This document shows positions 1 to 8,533 of a stretch of DNA of 46,392 nt, piece after piece. The stretch's first letter is position 1, and each line of letters starts with the position of its first letter. Origin of the DNA: Actinomycetota bacterium (GTDB lineage: Bacteria; Actinomycetota; Actinomycetes; Nanopelagicales; Nanopelagicaceae); assembly GCA_009699575.1 (NCBI GenBank), contig WLNY01000011.1, positions 1 to 46,392 on the forward strand. The letters are read 5' to 3'. The translations under genes and the position numbers were made by a program. The notes beneath the pieces are model-generated. The model was given only the letters and a program-made list of their open reading frames with translations, ran no database searches and was not told where the DNA came from.

Positions 1-546
1 ATCCATATGTTCAGTCGTGATGTCATCGACAATTTTGCCCAATGTATACGATTGAATAAAAACTGCGGCAACTCGAATATTCAAATCGGATCTGTAGATT
101 CCGCGTGCAACAGCGTCGCGAATAACATCCGAAATTGCTAAGGTCAGTCTTTCTTGTTCAGCACCGAGAGCAATTTTAAAGCGAGGATTTGCTTGTGCAT
201 TCGCAATAGTGCGTACTCGCTCCGCTCTAACCTGCGAGTATTCCGAACTTTGAGTCAAGTTTGTCACTTGGCTCAACCCACTTAAGAATTCTTCTCGTGT
301 GATTGAAGATGAAATCACCCTTGCGAGAAGTTCAATACTTCGATCTACCCAGTTGGAATAACGAACAATTTGGGCGACTTCTAGTAATTCATTCAGGTCT
401 TCAAAATGGTGATAGAGCGATCCTTTAGAAATCCCAGATAAAGCGAGGATGTCATCCACGGCAATTTCATCAGGACGCTTGGACTCTAGGAGCTCAACTG
501 TTGTTCCAACAAGTTTGGCACTTGTCGGGTGGCGTGTTTGATGCAT
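1..546 (-). CDS. TetR family transcriptional regulator (C-terminus cut by window edge)
   Basis: Reading the minus strand from an ATG at 546 gives 182 codons with no stop before base 1, so the C-terminal end lies outside the window. The N-terminal DNA-binding domain is clear: a helix-turn-helix of the TetR type at about residues 30-55, with VDDILALSGISKGSLYHHF (VDDI, then the KGSLYHHF recognition helix). The rest is helical and would be the ligand-binding/dimer domain; no ligand can be read from it. An in-frame TAA sits seven codons upstream, which supports this start. The gene is divergent from the glycosyltransferase at 574, with only about 27 bases between the starts. Autoregulation and control of that neighbour are plausible inferences. 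Confidence 0.85.
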   Translation of the reverse strand, partial: MHQTRHPTSAKLVGTTVELLESKRPDEIAVDDILALSGISKGSLYHHFEDLNELLEVAQIVRYSNWVDRSIELLARVISSSITREEFLSGLSQVTNLTQSSEYSQVRAERVRTIANAQANPRFKIALGAEQERLTLAISDVIRDAVARGIYRSDLNIRVAAVFIQSYTLGKIVDDITTEHMD

Positions 547-573
547 GCGATGATTAAAGTACCCTTAGCCATC

Positions 574-1977
574 ATGCGCAAGCCCACAATAATTCTAGCA
601 ACAAGCAATGGCGTTGGAATGGGTCACCTAGCCCGTGCATCAGCAATTGCATTGGCACTCAAAGAAGATGCAAATCCAATAATTGTTTCAATGGCTGGTG
701 GAATTGCTGAAATTTCGGAGTACCTCGGAATAAAATGTGAATACATTCCTGGAAGGGATCGCGGTTGGATGTCTCGCGACCTATGGGATAAATATCTACG
801 TGATCGTTTGGTAGCTCTTGCCGAAGAGACAGATGCCAAAATTATTTCTTTTGATGGGGTAGTTCCCTATCCCGGAGTCATTGCGGCAAAGGTAAAACGT
901 CCGAACACTTCATTGATTTGGGTTCGACGTGGACTCTGGCAAAAGAAACCGCAGAGATTCGTTCTAGGTCTTCAATCGTCAATGATGGATCAGATAATTG
1001 AACCAGGTGACATTGCTCGTGATTATGATCACGGTCCGACAGCCGATCGCGGCGACGCCGTATTAACAGCGCCCGTCTCTCTTTTCCAGAAAAAAACTGC
1101 ACTCTCACGAGAGCAATCGCGAGAGATTCTAGGTCTTGATTTACTGCGCCCTGCTGTTCTGGTCCAACTCGGAACAGGTGATAGCGATGTGAATGAGAAA
1201 ATGACCGCGGCTCTTAGTGGGCTCCTTGGATGGCAAGATCTACAGGTAATCCTGACAAAAGCTCCGATCGATAAAAATGGAGATTCATTAGCCCCAGAAG
1301 GCTTAGATATTCGAGTGGTGCGACATTTCCCCCTAGCCCAGGTACTCCACGCCTTCGATGCGAGCGTGTGCGCCACCGGTTATAACGGCGTCCATGAATT
1401 GCTTCCAGCTGAAATACCTACAGTCTTTGTCTCCAATATTCGAGGCACCGATGACCAAGAAGCTCGCGCTCAATGGTGCAACGACTTTGGCTTTGCACTC
1501 CGAGCAGATCAAGCCGATTTGGATCACATCACCGCTACGGTGCAGAAATTACAGGACCCCGAGGTTCGTGCGAGTCTTTCTAAGAAATGTGCAACCCTTC
1601 CGGAAGTTTCAGGGGGCGAAGAAATTGCTCGAATTTTTCTCGAGATTGCCTTGCAGAATGATGTAACTAGTTCTGCTCGTGTTCTCACTTACAAAAGATT
1701 AATGGCTCAAGACCATATCAATCGAGGGTTGAGGCATGTTGCCTATTTAGCTTTGCGTAGAGCGGCCTTAATCTATCGAACCATCAGGCCGCATCCAGCA
1801 TCAGTTGATTTAGAAAGACTTGAACCCGTGTTTGGTGCACAGAACACGACAGCTGAACTTCGCGAAATGATTCGACATACGCCACGATTCGAACACCTCA
1901 TAGCGGGAGCTTCAGAAAAATATATTGCACGACGCCGCGAGATTGCTGAAGAAGCCTACAACCCGCAAGTGCATTAA
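574..1977 (+). CDS. MurG-like (GT-B fold) glycosyltransferase family protein
   Basis: A 467-residue protein with the two-domain look of GT-B enzymes related to MurG/UGT. The N-terminal loop has NGVGMGHLARASAIA (a GxGH-type acceptor loop) at about residues 10-24. The C-terminal half has a nucleotide-sugar-site-like stretch, CATGYNGVHELL followed by PTVFVSN and DDQEARA, around residues 270-310. No signal peptide or membrane segment is visible. The frame is open back to a GTG at 529, but that start would run through the TetR start on the other strand. ATG at 550 or 574 is more likely; I chose 574 because the conserved fold begins directly after it. No Shine-Dalgarno sequence is obvious. Donor and acceptor are unknown. 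It ends exactly where the convergent DedA gene ends, with no spacer. Confidence 0.7.
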   Translation: MRKPTIILATSNGVGMGHLARASAIALALKEDANPIIVSMAGGIAEISEYLGIKCEYIPGRDRGWMSRDLWDKYLRDRLVALAEETDAKIISFDGVVPYPGVIAAKVKRPNTSLIWVRRGLWQKKPQRFVLGLQSSMMDQIIEPGDIARDYDHGPTADRGDAVLTAPVSLFQKKTALSREQSREILGLDLLRPAVLVQLGTGDSDVNEKMTAALSGLLGWQDLQVILTKAPIDKNGDSLAPEGLDIRVVRHFPLAQVLHAFDASVCATGYNGVHELLPAEIPTVFVSNIRGTDDQEARAQWCNDFGFALRADQADLDHITATVQKLQDPEVRASLSKKCATLPEVSGGEEIARIFLEIALQNDVTSSARVLTYKRLMAQDHINRGLRHVAYLALRRAALIYRTIRPHPASVDLERLEPVFGAQNTTAELREMIRHTPRFEHLIAGASEKYIARRREIAEEAYNPQVH

Positions 1978-2604
1978 CTATTCTCCTTCTAGAGTTGATT
2001 CCAACTTCTTTTTCAAAATCATGATAACAATAATCACTAGGGATAAAAAGAATATTGCCCAGTAACGTAAGTATTTTTCAAGCTGATGTAGGGCGTTTGC
2101 AAATTCATAGCCAAGAAATACAACGATTGTTGAAAAAACAATTCCTCCCGCAGCATTCCATTTTATAAAGGTGCGATAGGGAACACGGTGCATTCCGGCA
2201 AGTGCTGGTACGAGTGCACGAAGGAGTGCTTGTGCGCGACCGAAGAAAATGGCTCCTCCGTGGTAACGAGCAAATATTTGTTCAGCCAAGCGCCATCGTT
2301 TTGCACCGACAAATTTTCCAAACGGACTCACCATTATGCGAGGCCCGAAATGTTTACCCACTTCATAGCCCACAGAATCTCCAGCAATTGCGCCAATAAT
2401 TGCGCAAATAAGAAATAGCCAGACTGACCAGACTCCTTCGTGAGCCAGAACACCACCGATAAGCAAGGCGGTTTCGCCGGGGAGTACAAAACCAACAAAT
2501 GCTGCTGCCTCTGCAAAAGCCAAGAGAATCAGCAATACAAACAGTGGGGCCTGCAGATTATTGGAAACAAGCCATTGAGCTGCGGTTTCAATCCATGCTG
2601 ACAT
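1978..2604 (-). CDS. DedA family membrane protein (first of two)
   Basis: A 208-residue polytopic protein of the DedA/SNARE-associated (VTT domain) family. These are inner-membrane proteins linked to membrane homeostasis and lipid or small-molecule translocation. Family marks are the F-LPGE motif (FVLPGETALLIGG, residues about 38-50), GDSVGYEVGKHFG (about 75-87), and the FFGR-X-R-ALVPALAGM motif (about 115-135). About five hydrophobic segments are present, and the length is typical. It is downstream of kynA on the same strand with a 16-base gap, so it is probably co-transcribed with kynU-kynA, though a functional link is not evident. A second, diverged DedA gene lies at 7904-8533. Confidence 0.9.
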   Translation of the reverse strand: MSAWIETAAQWLVSNNLQAPLFVLLILLAFAEAAAFVGFVLPGETALLIGGVLAHEGVWSVWLFLICAIIGAIAGDSVGYEVGKHFGPRIMVSPFGKFVGAKRWRLAEQIFARYHGGAIFFGRAQALLRALVPALAGMHRVPYRTFIKWNAAGGIVFSTIVVFLGYEFANALHQLEKYLRYWAIFFLSLVIIVIMILKKKLESTLEGE

Positions 2605-2620
2605 GTAGATACCTTATCGT

Positions 2621-3418
2621 TTAGAAGCGTGAACGGATCTCCCAGAGATCTGCAAAAGTTGGATTAAATAAAGTGCTCGCTAGATATTTAACTCCACTAG
2701 AACCGCCAGTACCAATTTTTTGGCCAATAGTTCTTTCAACCATTTTGACATGTCGGTATCTCCATTCCTGAAGACCTTCATCAATATCCATTAAGCGCTC
2801 ACAAACCATCGCACTTTCTGGGTCATTTTGGTGAACAGAGACGAGAACATTTTGCACCTCAGAATTTGGTGCGTATGGCGTTGACTTATCGCGAGCAAGA
2901 ATTGAATCAGGGATCGCATGACCGCGCTTGTGTAGATAGGCCAGAGCTGAATCCCAAATTGAATTTCCAGAAGTGATAATTGCAATCTCGCCTTGTACGT
3001 CTATAGGCAGATGGCTCGACATCGCATTATCACGACGACCTAGTAGCGCTTCTACTTTTCGGAATTGTGCAGATTGAAATCCACTAGATGAGGATAAATA
3101 TCCACGGAAAGAATTAAATTGCAAGGGAGTCATAGTTTCTAAAATATCGATTTGAGTTACACAGACCTTAAGAATGGTACGAATTCTTCCTAATATTGCA
3201 AGGGAATAATGTGTATCGCCCTTTTCCAGCGCGCGTTGAGATTCTTGAAACTCATGGATTAATTGCTTGAACCACAATTCATACGTCTGGTGAATAACAA
3301 TGAATAACATTTCATCATGTTCTGGACCCTCAGAAAGTGGACGCTGTAGTTTCAACAACTCATCTACAGCAAGATAGGACGTATACGTCAGTGCGGAGTC
3401 AAAATCTTTTTCACTCAT
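2621..3418 (-). CDS. kynA: Tryptophan 2,3-dioxygenase
   Basis: A 265-residue cytosolic haem enzyme that opens the indole ring of L-tryptophan with O2 to give N-formylkynurenine, the first step of the kynurenine pathway. Family signatures: LTYTSYLAVDELL near residues 9-21, DEMLFIVIHQTYELWFKQL near 35-53 including the distal-site His in IHQTYELWFKQ, and WRYRHVKMVERTIG near 218-231, whose His is the expected proximal haem ligand, then GTGGSSGVKYL. Its length matches compact bacterial TDOs. The start overlaps the stop of kynU by four bases (ATGA), indicating translational coupling. The next expected enzyme, arylformamidase (kynB), is not adjacent and I did not find it in the window. Confidence 0.95.
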   Translation of the reverse strand: MSEKDFDSALTYTSYLAVDELLKLQRPLSEGPEHDEMLFIVIHQTYELWFKQLIHEFQESQRALEKGDTHYSLAILGRIRTILKVCVTQIDILETMTPLQFNSFRGYLSSSSGFQSAQFRKVEALLGRRDNAMSSHLPIDVQGEIAIITSGNSIWDSALAYLHKRGHAIPDSILARDKSTPYAPNSEVQNVLVSVHQNDPESAMVCERLMDIDEGLQEWRYRHVKMVERTIGQKIGTGGSSGVKYLASTLFNPTFADLWEIRSRF

Positions 3419-4689
3419 GTCACACGTGACCCATTCCCTTCGATCTTTTCATATTGACGAGTTGAGACAAGATCGCGAATGCGCGCAAATCCATCCCAGA
3501 CCTCGGTGTACGAAGTGGCAAGTGGAGAAATCGCTAGTCGAATTGAATTTGGTGTCCGATAGTCAGGGATTACATGTGCAAATTCACGTAGAGCTATGCA
3601 GATTCTTGCGGCATCTGGATGTACTAATGAAATATGCCCACCACGTTCCTTAGGATTTCGGGGCGTGTTAAGCACCATTCCAAGGGGAGCAAGCCACGAA
3701 TCAAACAACTCAATCATCATCGCCGTACCAATTGCAGCTTTTTCCGCAATAGCGTCGATGCCGGCTTCTTTAATCATTTCAAAAGAAGATTTAATACAAC
3801 GAAGTCCAATCAGTGATGGACTTGCAATTTGATAACCTCGAATGCCCTCTGCCTTTTCAAATACCGGCCCCATGCCAAACTGATCTCCTTGCGAAAACCA
3901 TCCCTGAATCGGAACCTGTAGTTCAGCTTGTATTCTCTTATTAACGTACAACCATGCAGGGGCGCCTGGTCCTGAATTTCCATATTTATAAGTACAGCCC
4001 ACTGCAAGATCCACTCCATTATCATCAAAGTTCATCTCGATAGCGCCCACCGCATGACTTGCATCCCAAACAACGAGAGCGCCGTAACTTCGAGCGAGGT
4101 CTGTAATTTCTTTAATTTCAGAGCGAGCACCTGACCGATATTGGATTACTTCAAATGTCACGAGCGCTACATCTTCGGTCATAAAGGTATCCAGAATTTC
4201 TGGAGTAATTCGTTCATTCTCAGCGAGCCCAGGTGTCTCGTTATCGATAATTACTAAATTAAGATCGAATTGCTTTGCTAAACCATCGAGTATGTATCTA
4301 TCAGTTGGAAAATTCGCGGCGTCGGTAATGATTGTTTTTCGACCTGGTCGTGCATGAATAGCCGCAAGGCATAATTGATAAAAATTAACTGATGTTGTGT
4401 CACACGCCAGAACCTGGCCTGGAGCAGCCCCAAGTGTCGCCTCACCAATGAGATCGCCGACGGGTTGTGCCTCATCAACCCAGTGGCTCCAACCTGTGAC
4501 CACTTCCGGCCCCCATTCCTTGAGGAGGAAGTCATTCACGGCGGTGATAGTGGTCAGCGGAAGCCGGCCCAATGAATTGCCATCGAGATAACAGATTTGC
4601 TCATCAGAGACTACGAATCTCTCTTTAAATCGAGCAAGTGGGTCCTTCTTATCGAGTGCAATGGCATATTCACGGTCAGTGACATTCAT
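3415..4689 (-). CDS. kynU: Kynureninase
   Basis: A 424-residue PLP enzyme that cleaves kynurenine to anthranilate and alanine (or 3-hydroxykynurenine to 3-hydroxyanthranilate). Marks: LDGNSLGRLP near residue 35, WSHWVDEAQPVGDL near 67, the PLP-contact Asp in WDASHAVGAIEM near 208-219, and the Schiff-base Lys in GCTYKYGNSGPGAP (Lys about 235). Full length for the family. It is the first gene of the leftward kynU-kynA-DedA run and is divergent from the ABC-F gene, with about 21 bases between the starts, so both promoters must be inside neighbouring genes or the genes are leaderless. It gives the cell a route from tryptophan to anthranilate and alanine if a formamidase exists elsewhere. Confidence 0.95.
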   Translation of the reverse strand: MNVTDREYAIALDKKDPLARFKERFVVSDEQICYLDGNSLGRLPLTTITAVNDFLLKEWGPEVVTGWSHWVDEAQPVGDLIGEATLGAAPGQVLACDTTSVNFYQLCLAAIHARPGRKTIITDAANFPTDRYILDGLAKQFDLNLVIIDNETPGLAENERITPEILDTFMTEDVALVTFEVIQYRSGARSEIKEITDLARSYGALVVWDASHAVGAIEMNFDDNGVDLAVGCTYKYGNSGPGAPAWLYVNKRIQAELQVPIQGWFSQGDQFGMGPVFEKAEGIRGYQIASPSLIGLRCIKSSFEMIKEAGIDAIAEKAAIGTAMMIELFDSWLAPLGMVLNTPRNPKERGGHISLVHPDAARICIALREFAHVIPDYRTPNSIRLAISPLATSYTEVWDGFARIRDLVSTRQYEKIEGNGSRVT

Positions 4690-4710
4690 AGTTGAAAGGT
4701 ACGCTCTCCC

Positions 4711-6486
4711 ATGATGGCGCGCAATCTAGTGAATCTCGAGGAAGTCTCCAAGGCTTTCGATATTCGCCCTCTCCTCAATCGAGTCTCTATTGGGATTTCA
4801 GAGGGCGATCGAATCGGAATAGTTGGCCGAAATGGCTGCGGTAAATCAACTCTAATGAAAATTATGGCGCGTATCGAAGCTCCAGATAGTGGACGGGTTA
4901 CACAATCCAACTCCACCAAAATTGGATTACTCTCCCAAGTTGATAGCGCTGATCCACAAGCAACCGTGCGAGATGTCGTTCTGGGCGATAAAGCCACACA
5001 CGAGTGGGCGCGTGATTCGGGAATCCGTGAAGTGTTCACCGGATTATTTGGTGGATTTGATGAACATATTTTTGAAAGAACTTTTGCATCTTTATCCGGT
5101 GGCGAGCGTCGCCGAGTTGGTCTTGCCAAGCTACTCATTGATGATTTGGATTTGATACTCCTTGATGAACCAACAAACCATTTAGATGTTGAAGGAGTTG
5201 CATGGCTTGCTTCCCACTTAAATGCACGCAAAGGTTTGGCGATTGGTGTTATAACGCACGATAGATGGTTCTTGGATGCAGTAACAGATCGCACATGGGA
5301 AGTTGTCAATGGCGCGATTGAAGAATACGACGGTGGATATTCCGCATACGTTTTAGCAAAGGCAGAACGCGCTCGCCAAGCGAATGTTATGGACGGTCGC
5401 AGAAATGCTCTCATTCGTAAAGAGTTGGCATGGTTGCGTCGAGGCGCGCCTGCACGAACTACTAAACCTAAATTTCGAGTAGACGCTGCAAATGAATTAA
5501 TATCTTCTGAACCTGCCCCACGTGATCAAACTGAGTTATTGAAATTTGCTCGCAATCGTCTGGGTAACACGGTGTACGAAACGCATCATGCTCAAGTTCG
5601 AGCCGGAGACAAAGTTCTTATCGATAACCTCACATGGAATGTTGGTCCGGCTGATCGAATTGGGATTGTCGGAATTAATGGAGCCGGAAAAACAACTCTC
5701 ATGCGCATGCTTGCAGGAGAAATTTCTCCCAGCGCAGGTAAATTAGTAACTGGAGTAACCGTCAAAGCCGCCTTTCTCACACAGCACTTACTTGAGTTAG
5801 ATCCAACATGGCGCGTACTTGAAGCTGTTGAAAAAGTCGCAAACCATGTAGAACTTGGGAAAGGGAAAACTCTGTCAGCTTCTCAACTATGTGAGAGATT
5901 GGGTTTTGATAGAGATGGGCAATGGACTCCCGTAGGAGACCTATCCGGTGGAGAAAAACGTAGACTCCAACTCACTCGACTCTTGATGGATAGTCCCAAT
6001 GTTTTGCTTCTTGACGAACCGACGAATGATTTTGATATTGAGACACTAACTGAACTCGAAGATCTACTCGATAGCTATGGCGGAACGTTGATAGTCATCT
6101 CCCACGATAGATATTTCCTGGAGCGAGTGTGCGATCGCTTTGTGGGATTACTTGGAGATGGACACCTTCGGGATCTGCCTAGGGGTGTTGACCAATATTT
6201 GGAGCAACGAGCTGCTGACATTGCAAAGGGAAGTGGCTCTAATTCCGCGGAGAAAAGCAATTCAAGTGCAGCGCAACAAAGGCAATTAAAAAAGGACGTC
6301 ACACGCCTTGAACGACAGATTGAAAAAGCTGATGAACGGATAGAGGGTCTTCTTATTGAACAAGAGAAATGTGCATTTGATTCAGATCGCTTGGCAGAAA
6401 TTGCGAGTGAAATAGAAACGATTCGCACAGAGAAGAACACACGGGAAGATGAATGGCTCGAAGCGACACATCTTTTAGGTCTCTAA
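4711..6486 (+). CDS. ABC-F family ATPase, Uup-like
   Basis: A 591-residue soluble protein with two ABC ATPase domains and no membrane segment, the hallmark of ABC-F ribosome-associated factors. Domain 1 has Walker A GRNGCGKST (about 38-46), signature LSGGERRR (about 130) and Walker B LILLDEPTNHLD (about 150). A linker with GAPARTTKPKFR follows. Domain 2 has GINGAGKTT (about 320), LSGGEKRR (about 415) and LLLDEPTNDFD (about 430). The final ~70 residues form a charged coiled coil after a Ser/Asn-rich hinge, as in the Uup C-terminal domain that binds nucleic acid. Adjacent ATGs at 4711 and 4714 are both possible. The family acts on ribosomes or DNA intermediates; antibiotic resistance should not be assumed. 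Confidence 0.9.
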   Translation: MMARNLVNLEEVSKAFDIRPLLNRVSIGISEGDRIGIVGRNGCGKSTLMKIMARIEAPDSGRVTQSNSTKIGLLSQVDSADPQATVRDVVLGDKATHEWARDSGIREVFTGLFGGFDEHIFERTFASLSGGERRRVGLAKLLIDDLDLILLDEPTNHLDVEGVAWLASHLNARKGLAIGVITHDRWFLDAVTDRTWEVVNGAIEEYDGGYSAYVLAKAERARQANVMDGRRNALIRKELAWLRRGAPARTTKPKFRVDAANELISSEPAPRDQTELLKFARNRLGNTVYETHHAQVRAGDKVLIDNLTWNVGPADRIGIVGINGAGKTTLMRMLAGEISPSAGKLVTGVTVKAAFLTQHLLELDPTWRVLEAVEKVANHVELGKGKTLSASQLCERLGFDRDGQWTPVGDLSGGEKRRLQLTRLLMDSPNVLLLDEPTNDFDIETLTELEDLLDSYGGTLIVISHDRYFLERVCDRFVGLLGDGHLRDLPRGVDQYLEQRAADIAKGSGSNSAEKSNSSAAQQRQLKKDVTRLERQIEKADERIEGLLIEQEKCAFDSDRLAEIASEIETIRTEKNTREDEWLEATHLLGL

Positions 6487-6501
6487 GATAAAGTTATTCC
6501 T

Positions 6502-7029
6502 ATGAATAAAGTAATTCACGCTGTTGAACTTACCCTCTTCCGCTCCCGCTGGCTTCTCTCTCCGCTCTATGTTGGTTTAGTCGGAGCTTTGGCACTGCTG
6601 AGCTATCGATTTATTATCGAATTCGTTCACATAGCTGAACACATTGGCGATACAGATGCACATACTTTCACCTTAGATCTACTTGCATTACTTGATCTCA
6701 CTTTGCTAGCCAATCTAATCCTTATGGTTATTTTTGCAGGCTATGAAAACTTTGTTTCAAGAATTGATGCAGCGGTTGAATCCAAAGATCGCCCTCATTG
6801 GATGGGAACAATTGATTTCAGCGGACTAAAAATTAAACTAATTGGATCGTTGGTTGCAATCTCTGTCATAGAGCTCCTCAAGGACTTCATTGAGTTGTCA
6901 GGCGAGGATCACGTGGGAGATGGCACAAAGTGGAGAATTATCATCCACTTAACGTTTGTGGCCTCAGGCGTACTTTTTGCATTGATGGACTGGATTGCTG
7001 ACAAAAGAGAATTTCACGGAACTCACTAA
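6502..7029 (+). CDS. YqhA / UPF0114 family membrane protein
   Basis: A 175-residue protein matching the YqhA (UPF0114) family: FRSRWLLSPLYVGLVGAL near residue 14, a second hydrophobic segment LLALLDLTLLANLILMVIFAGYENFVSRID around 55-85, then two more near 110-125 and 145-165. The YENFVSRID stretch after the second helix is characteristic. The biochemical role of the family is not established. It follows the ABC-F gene by 15 bases and precedes the transporter by 3 bases, so the three are probably one transcript. Confidence 0.85.
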   Translation: MNKVIHAVELTLFRSRWLLSPLYVGLVGALALLSYRFIIEFVHIAEHIGDTDAHTFTLDLLALLDLTLLANLILMVIFAGYENFVSRIDAAVESKDRPHWMGTIDFSGLKIKLIGSLVAISVIELLKDFIELSGEDHVGDGTKWRIIIHLTFVASGVLFALMDWIADKREFHGTH

Positions 7030-7032
7030 TAG

Positions 7033-7965
7033 ATGCGCTTAGATTTCTTAGCTGCGCTCTCGGGAGTACTAATCGCGTTTCAAGCTCGGGCTAACGGAGA
7101 ACTCTCCTCTCGTTTAGGTAATGGGCTTGAAGCGGCGCTCGTTTCTTTTGGTTCTGGTTTAGTGATTATTGCAATCATCTCTTTCTTTCATCCAGGGATT
7201 AAATCTGGGTTAAGAAGGATTCAGGTTGCCGTCAGAGCTGGCGATCTCAAAAGATGGAGACTTCTTGCTGGCGCTCTCGGAGGAAGTTTCGTTGCGGTGC
7301 AAACACAAATTGTCCCTTTAATTGGTGTTGCCATTTATTCGGTTGCATCGATCGCCGGACAAACAGCGGTTTCACTTATCGTAGATCGAATTGGATTAAC
7401 AGGCGGGGGCAAGAAATTAATCTCTAGGCGTCGAATTGGAGCTGCACTCGTAACAGTGGTTGCTGTTCTTATCTCTGTACTCGATCGAATCGAGGCACGA
7501 AATCTATCTCTCATCGCTGTAAGTGTCGGGGTGCTGGCAGGTGCAATTGTCGGAGTCCAGCGCGCACTCAACGGAGAAATTAATGAGCATTCCAAGCAAA
7601 GTTTCACAACTTCACTTTTCAACTTTGTCACAGGAACTTCACTTATAATAATTCTCCTACTCACTGGTGCTGCCATTGGAAAAATTAATATCGTTACGCT
7701 TCCATCGGGGCCATGGTGGATTTATACAGGCGGCGTTATTGGTGTTGTATATGTTGCATTTACTTCTACAATCGTCCAGCACCTAGGAGTTCTGACATTT
7801 ACGCTATTTAGTGTTGGCGGCCAATTAGTGGGATCACTTCTTATCGATTTCTACTCACCAACACAAGGTGTTCATGTGAGCACCTATCTCGTAACTGGAA
7901 TTTTTATGACTTATCTCGGAGTTGTGGTGGGCGGCGCAAGTAGTTCCAAATTACAGAAAAAATAG
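7033..7965 (+). CDS. DMT-superfamily transporter, DUF606/YdcZ type, duplicated
   Basis: A 310-residue, roughly ten-helix membrane protein of the drug/metabolite transporter superfamily. Both halves resemble the ~150-residue YdcZ (DUF606) unit: half 1 starts LAALSGVLIAFQARANGELSSRLG (residues about 5-28), and half 2 has the matching VLAGAIVGVQRALNGEINEHS near 172-192, so this is an internally duplicated, single-chain form. Substrate is not predictable. The gene overlaps the 3' end of the convergent DedA gene by 62 bases, so its last ~20 residues are encoded by DNA also read on the other strand. Confidence 0.85.
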   Translation: MRLDFLAALSGVLIAFQARANGELSSRLGNGLEAALVSFGSGLVIIAIISFFHPGIKSGLRRIQVAVRAGDLKRWRLLAGALGGSFVAVQTQIVPLIGVAIYSVASIAGQTAVSLIVDRIGLTGGGKKLISRRRIGAALVTVVAVLISVLDRIEARNLSLIAVSVGVLAGAIVGVQRALNGEINEHSKQSFTTSLFNFVTGTSLIIILLLTGAAIGKINIVTLPSGPWWIYTGGVIGVVYVAFTSTIVQHLGVLTFTLFSVGGQLVGSLLIDFYSPTQGVHVSTYLVTGIFMTYLGVVVGGASSSKLQKK

Positions 7966-8533
7966 AAGCACTGATAAAAAATGCTGCGATCGCGTAGCTT
8001 GAAGTTTTCACCCAGGGAAGCGTGGCTGCATAAAAGCCAGCCAAGGTGATACCAACTCCCCACAAAAGTGCGCCGAGAGCATTTGCCGAGAGAAATTTGT
8101 AGTAATTCATTTTGGCGGCCCCTGCAATTGGGGGTACAAATGTGCGAATCCAAGGAAAGAATCGAGCGGCGACAACAGCCCACCAGCCGGTCTGCTCATA
8201 AAAAGCCTCTGACCGTGTGATCATCCTTTGAATACGTGGAGAAGGATGTCGCTCGAGGTACGGTCTCCCAATGGTTCGTCCGAGCACATACCCCACTTGA
8301 TCTCCGAGAAACGCTGCGAGAAAAATGACGATCACAAGGATGACTATGTTGATGTCTCCATGAGAGGCAGCCACCAGCCCCGCGCTAAAAAGAAGCGAAT
8401 CTCCAGGTAAGAAAAACCCCAGAAGAACTCCGGTTTCAAGAAAAATTAACCCGCCTGCAACAATGTAAAGAAAAAAAGGCGCTAACGATGCCATTTGTGA
8501 ATCAAATGAAGCAGCGAACTCAATCAAACGCAA
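7904..8533 (-). CDS. DedA family membrane protein (second of two)
   Basis: A 209-residue DedA-family protein with FLPGDSLLFSAG (about residues 43-54), GDQVGYVLGRTIGRPYL (about 78-94) and ARFFPWIRTFVPPIAGAAKM (about 124-143), the usual arginine-containing amphipathic motif. Compared with the paralogue at 1978-2604 the motif has FLPGD rather than VLPGE and FFPWIRTFVP rather than FGRAQALLRALVP, so the two are distinct subfamilies and not a recent duplication. Its start overlaps the malic enzyme stop by 10 bases, implying coupling in an upp-malic enzyme-DedA run. Confidence 0.9.
   Translation of the reverse strand: MRLIEFAASFDSQMASLAPFFLYIVAGGLIFLETGVLLGFFLPGDSLLFSAGLVAASHGDINIVILVIVIFLAAFLGDQVGYVLGRTIGRPYLERHPSPRIQRMITRSEAFYEQTGWWAVVAARFFPWIRTFVPPIAGAAKMNYYKFLSANALGALLWGVGITLAGFYAATLPWVKTSSYAIAAFFISASIFSVIWNYLRRPPQLRDKS

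Noticed and set aside
529..573. GTG start at 529 for the glycosyltransferase
   Set aside because: It would overlap the TetR coding start on the other strand and add residues (ACLMHAMIK...) unrelated to the fold.
4686..5414. 242-codon open frame on the minus strand
   Set aside because: It lies wholly opposite the ABC-F gene, has a Ser/Arg/Thr-rich composition typical of antisense frames, and shows no family motif.
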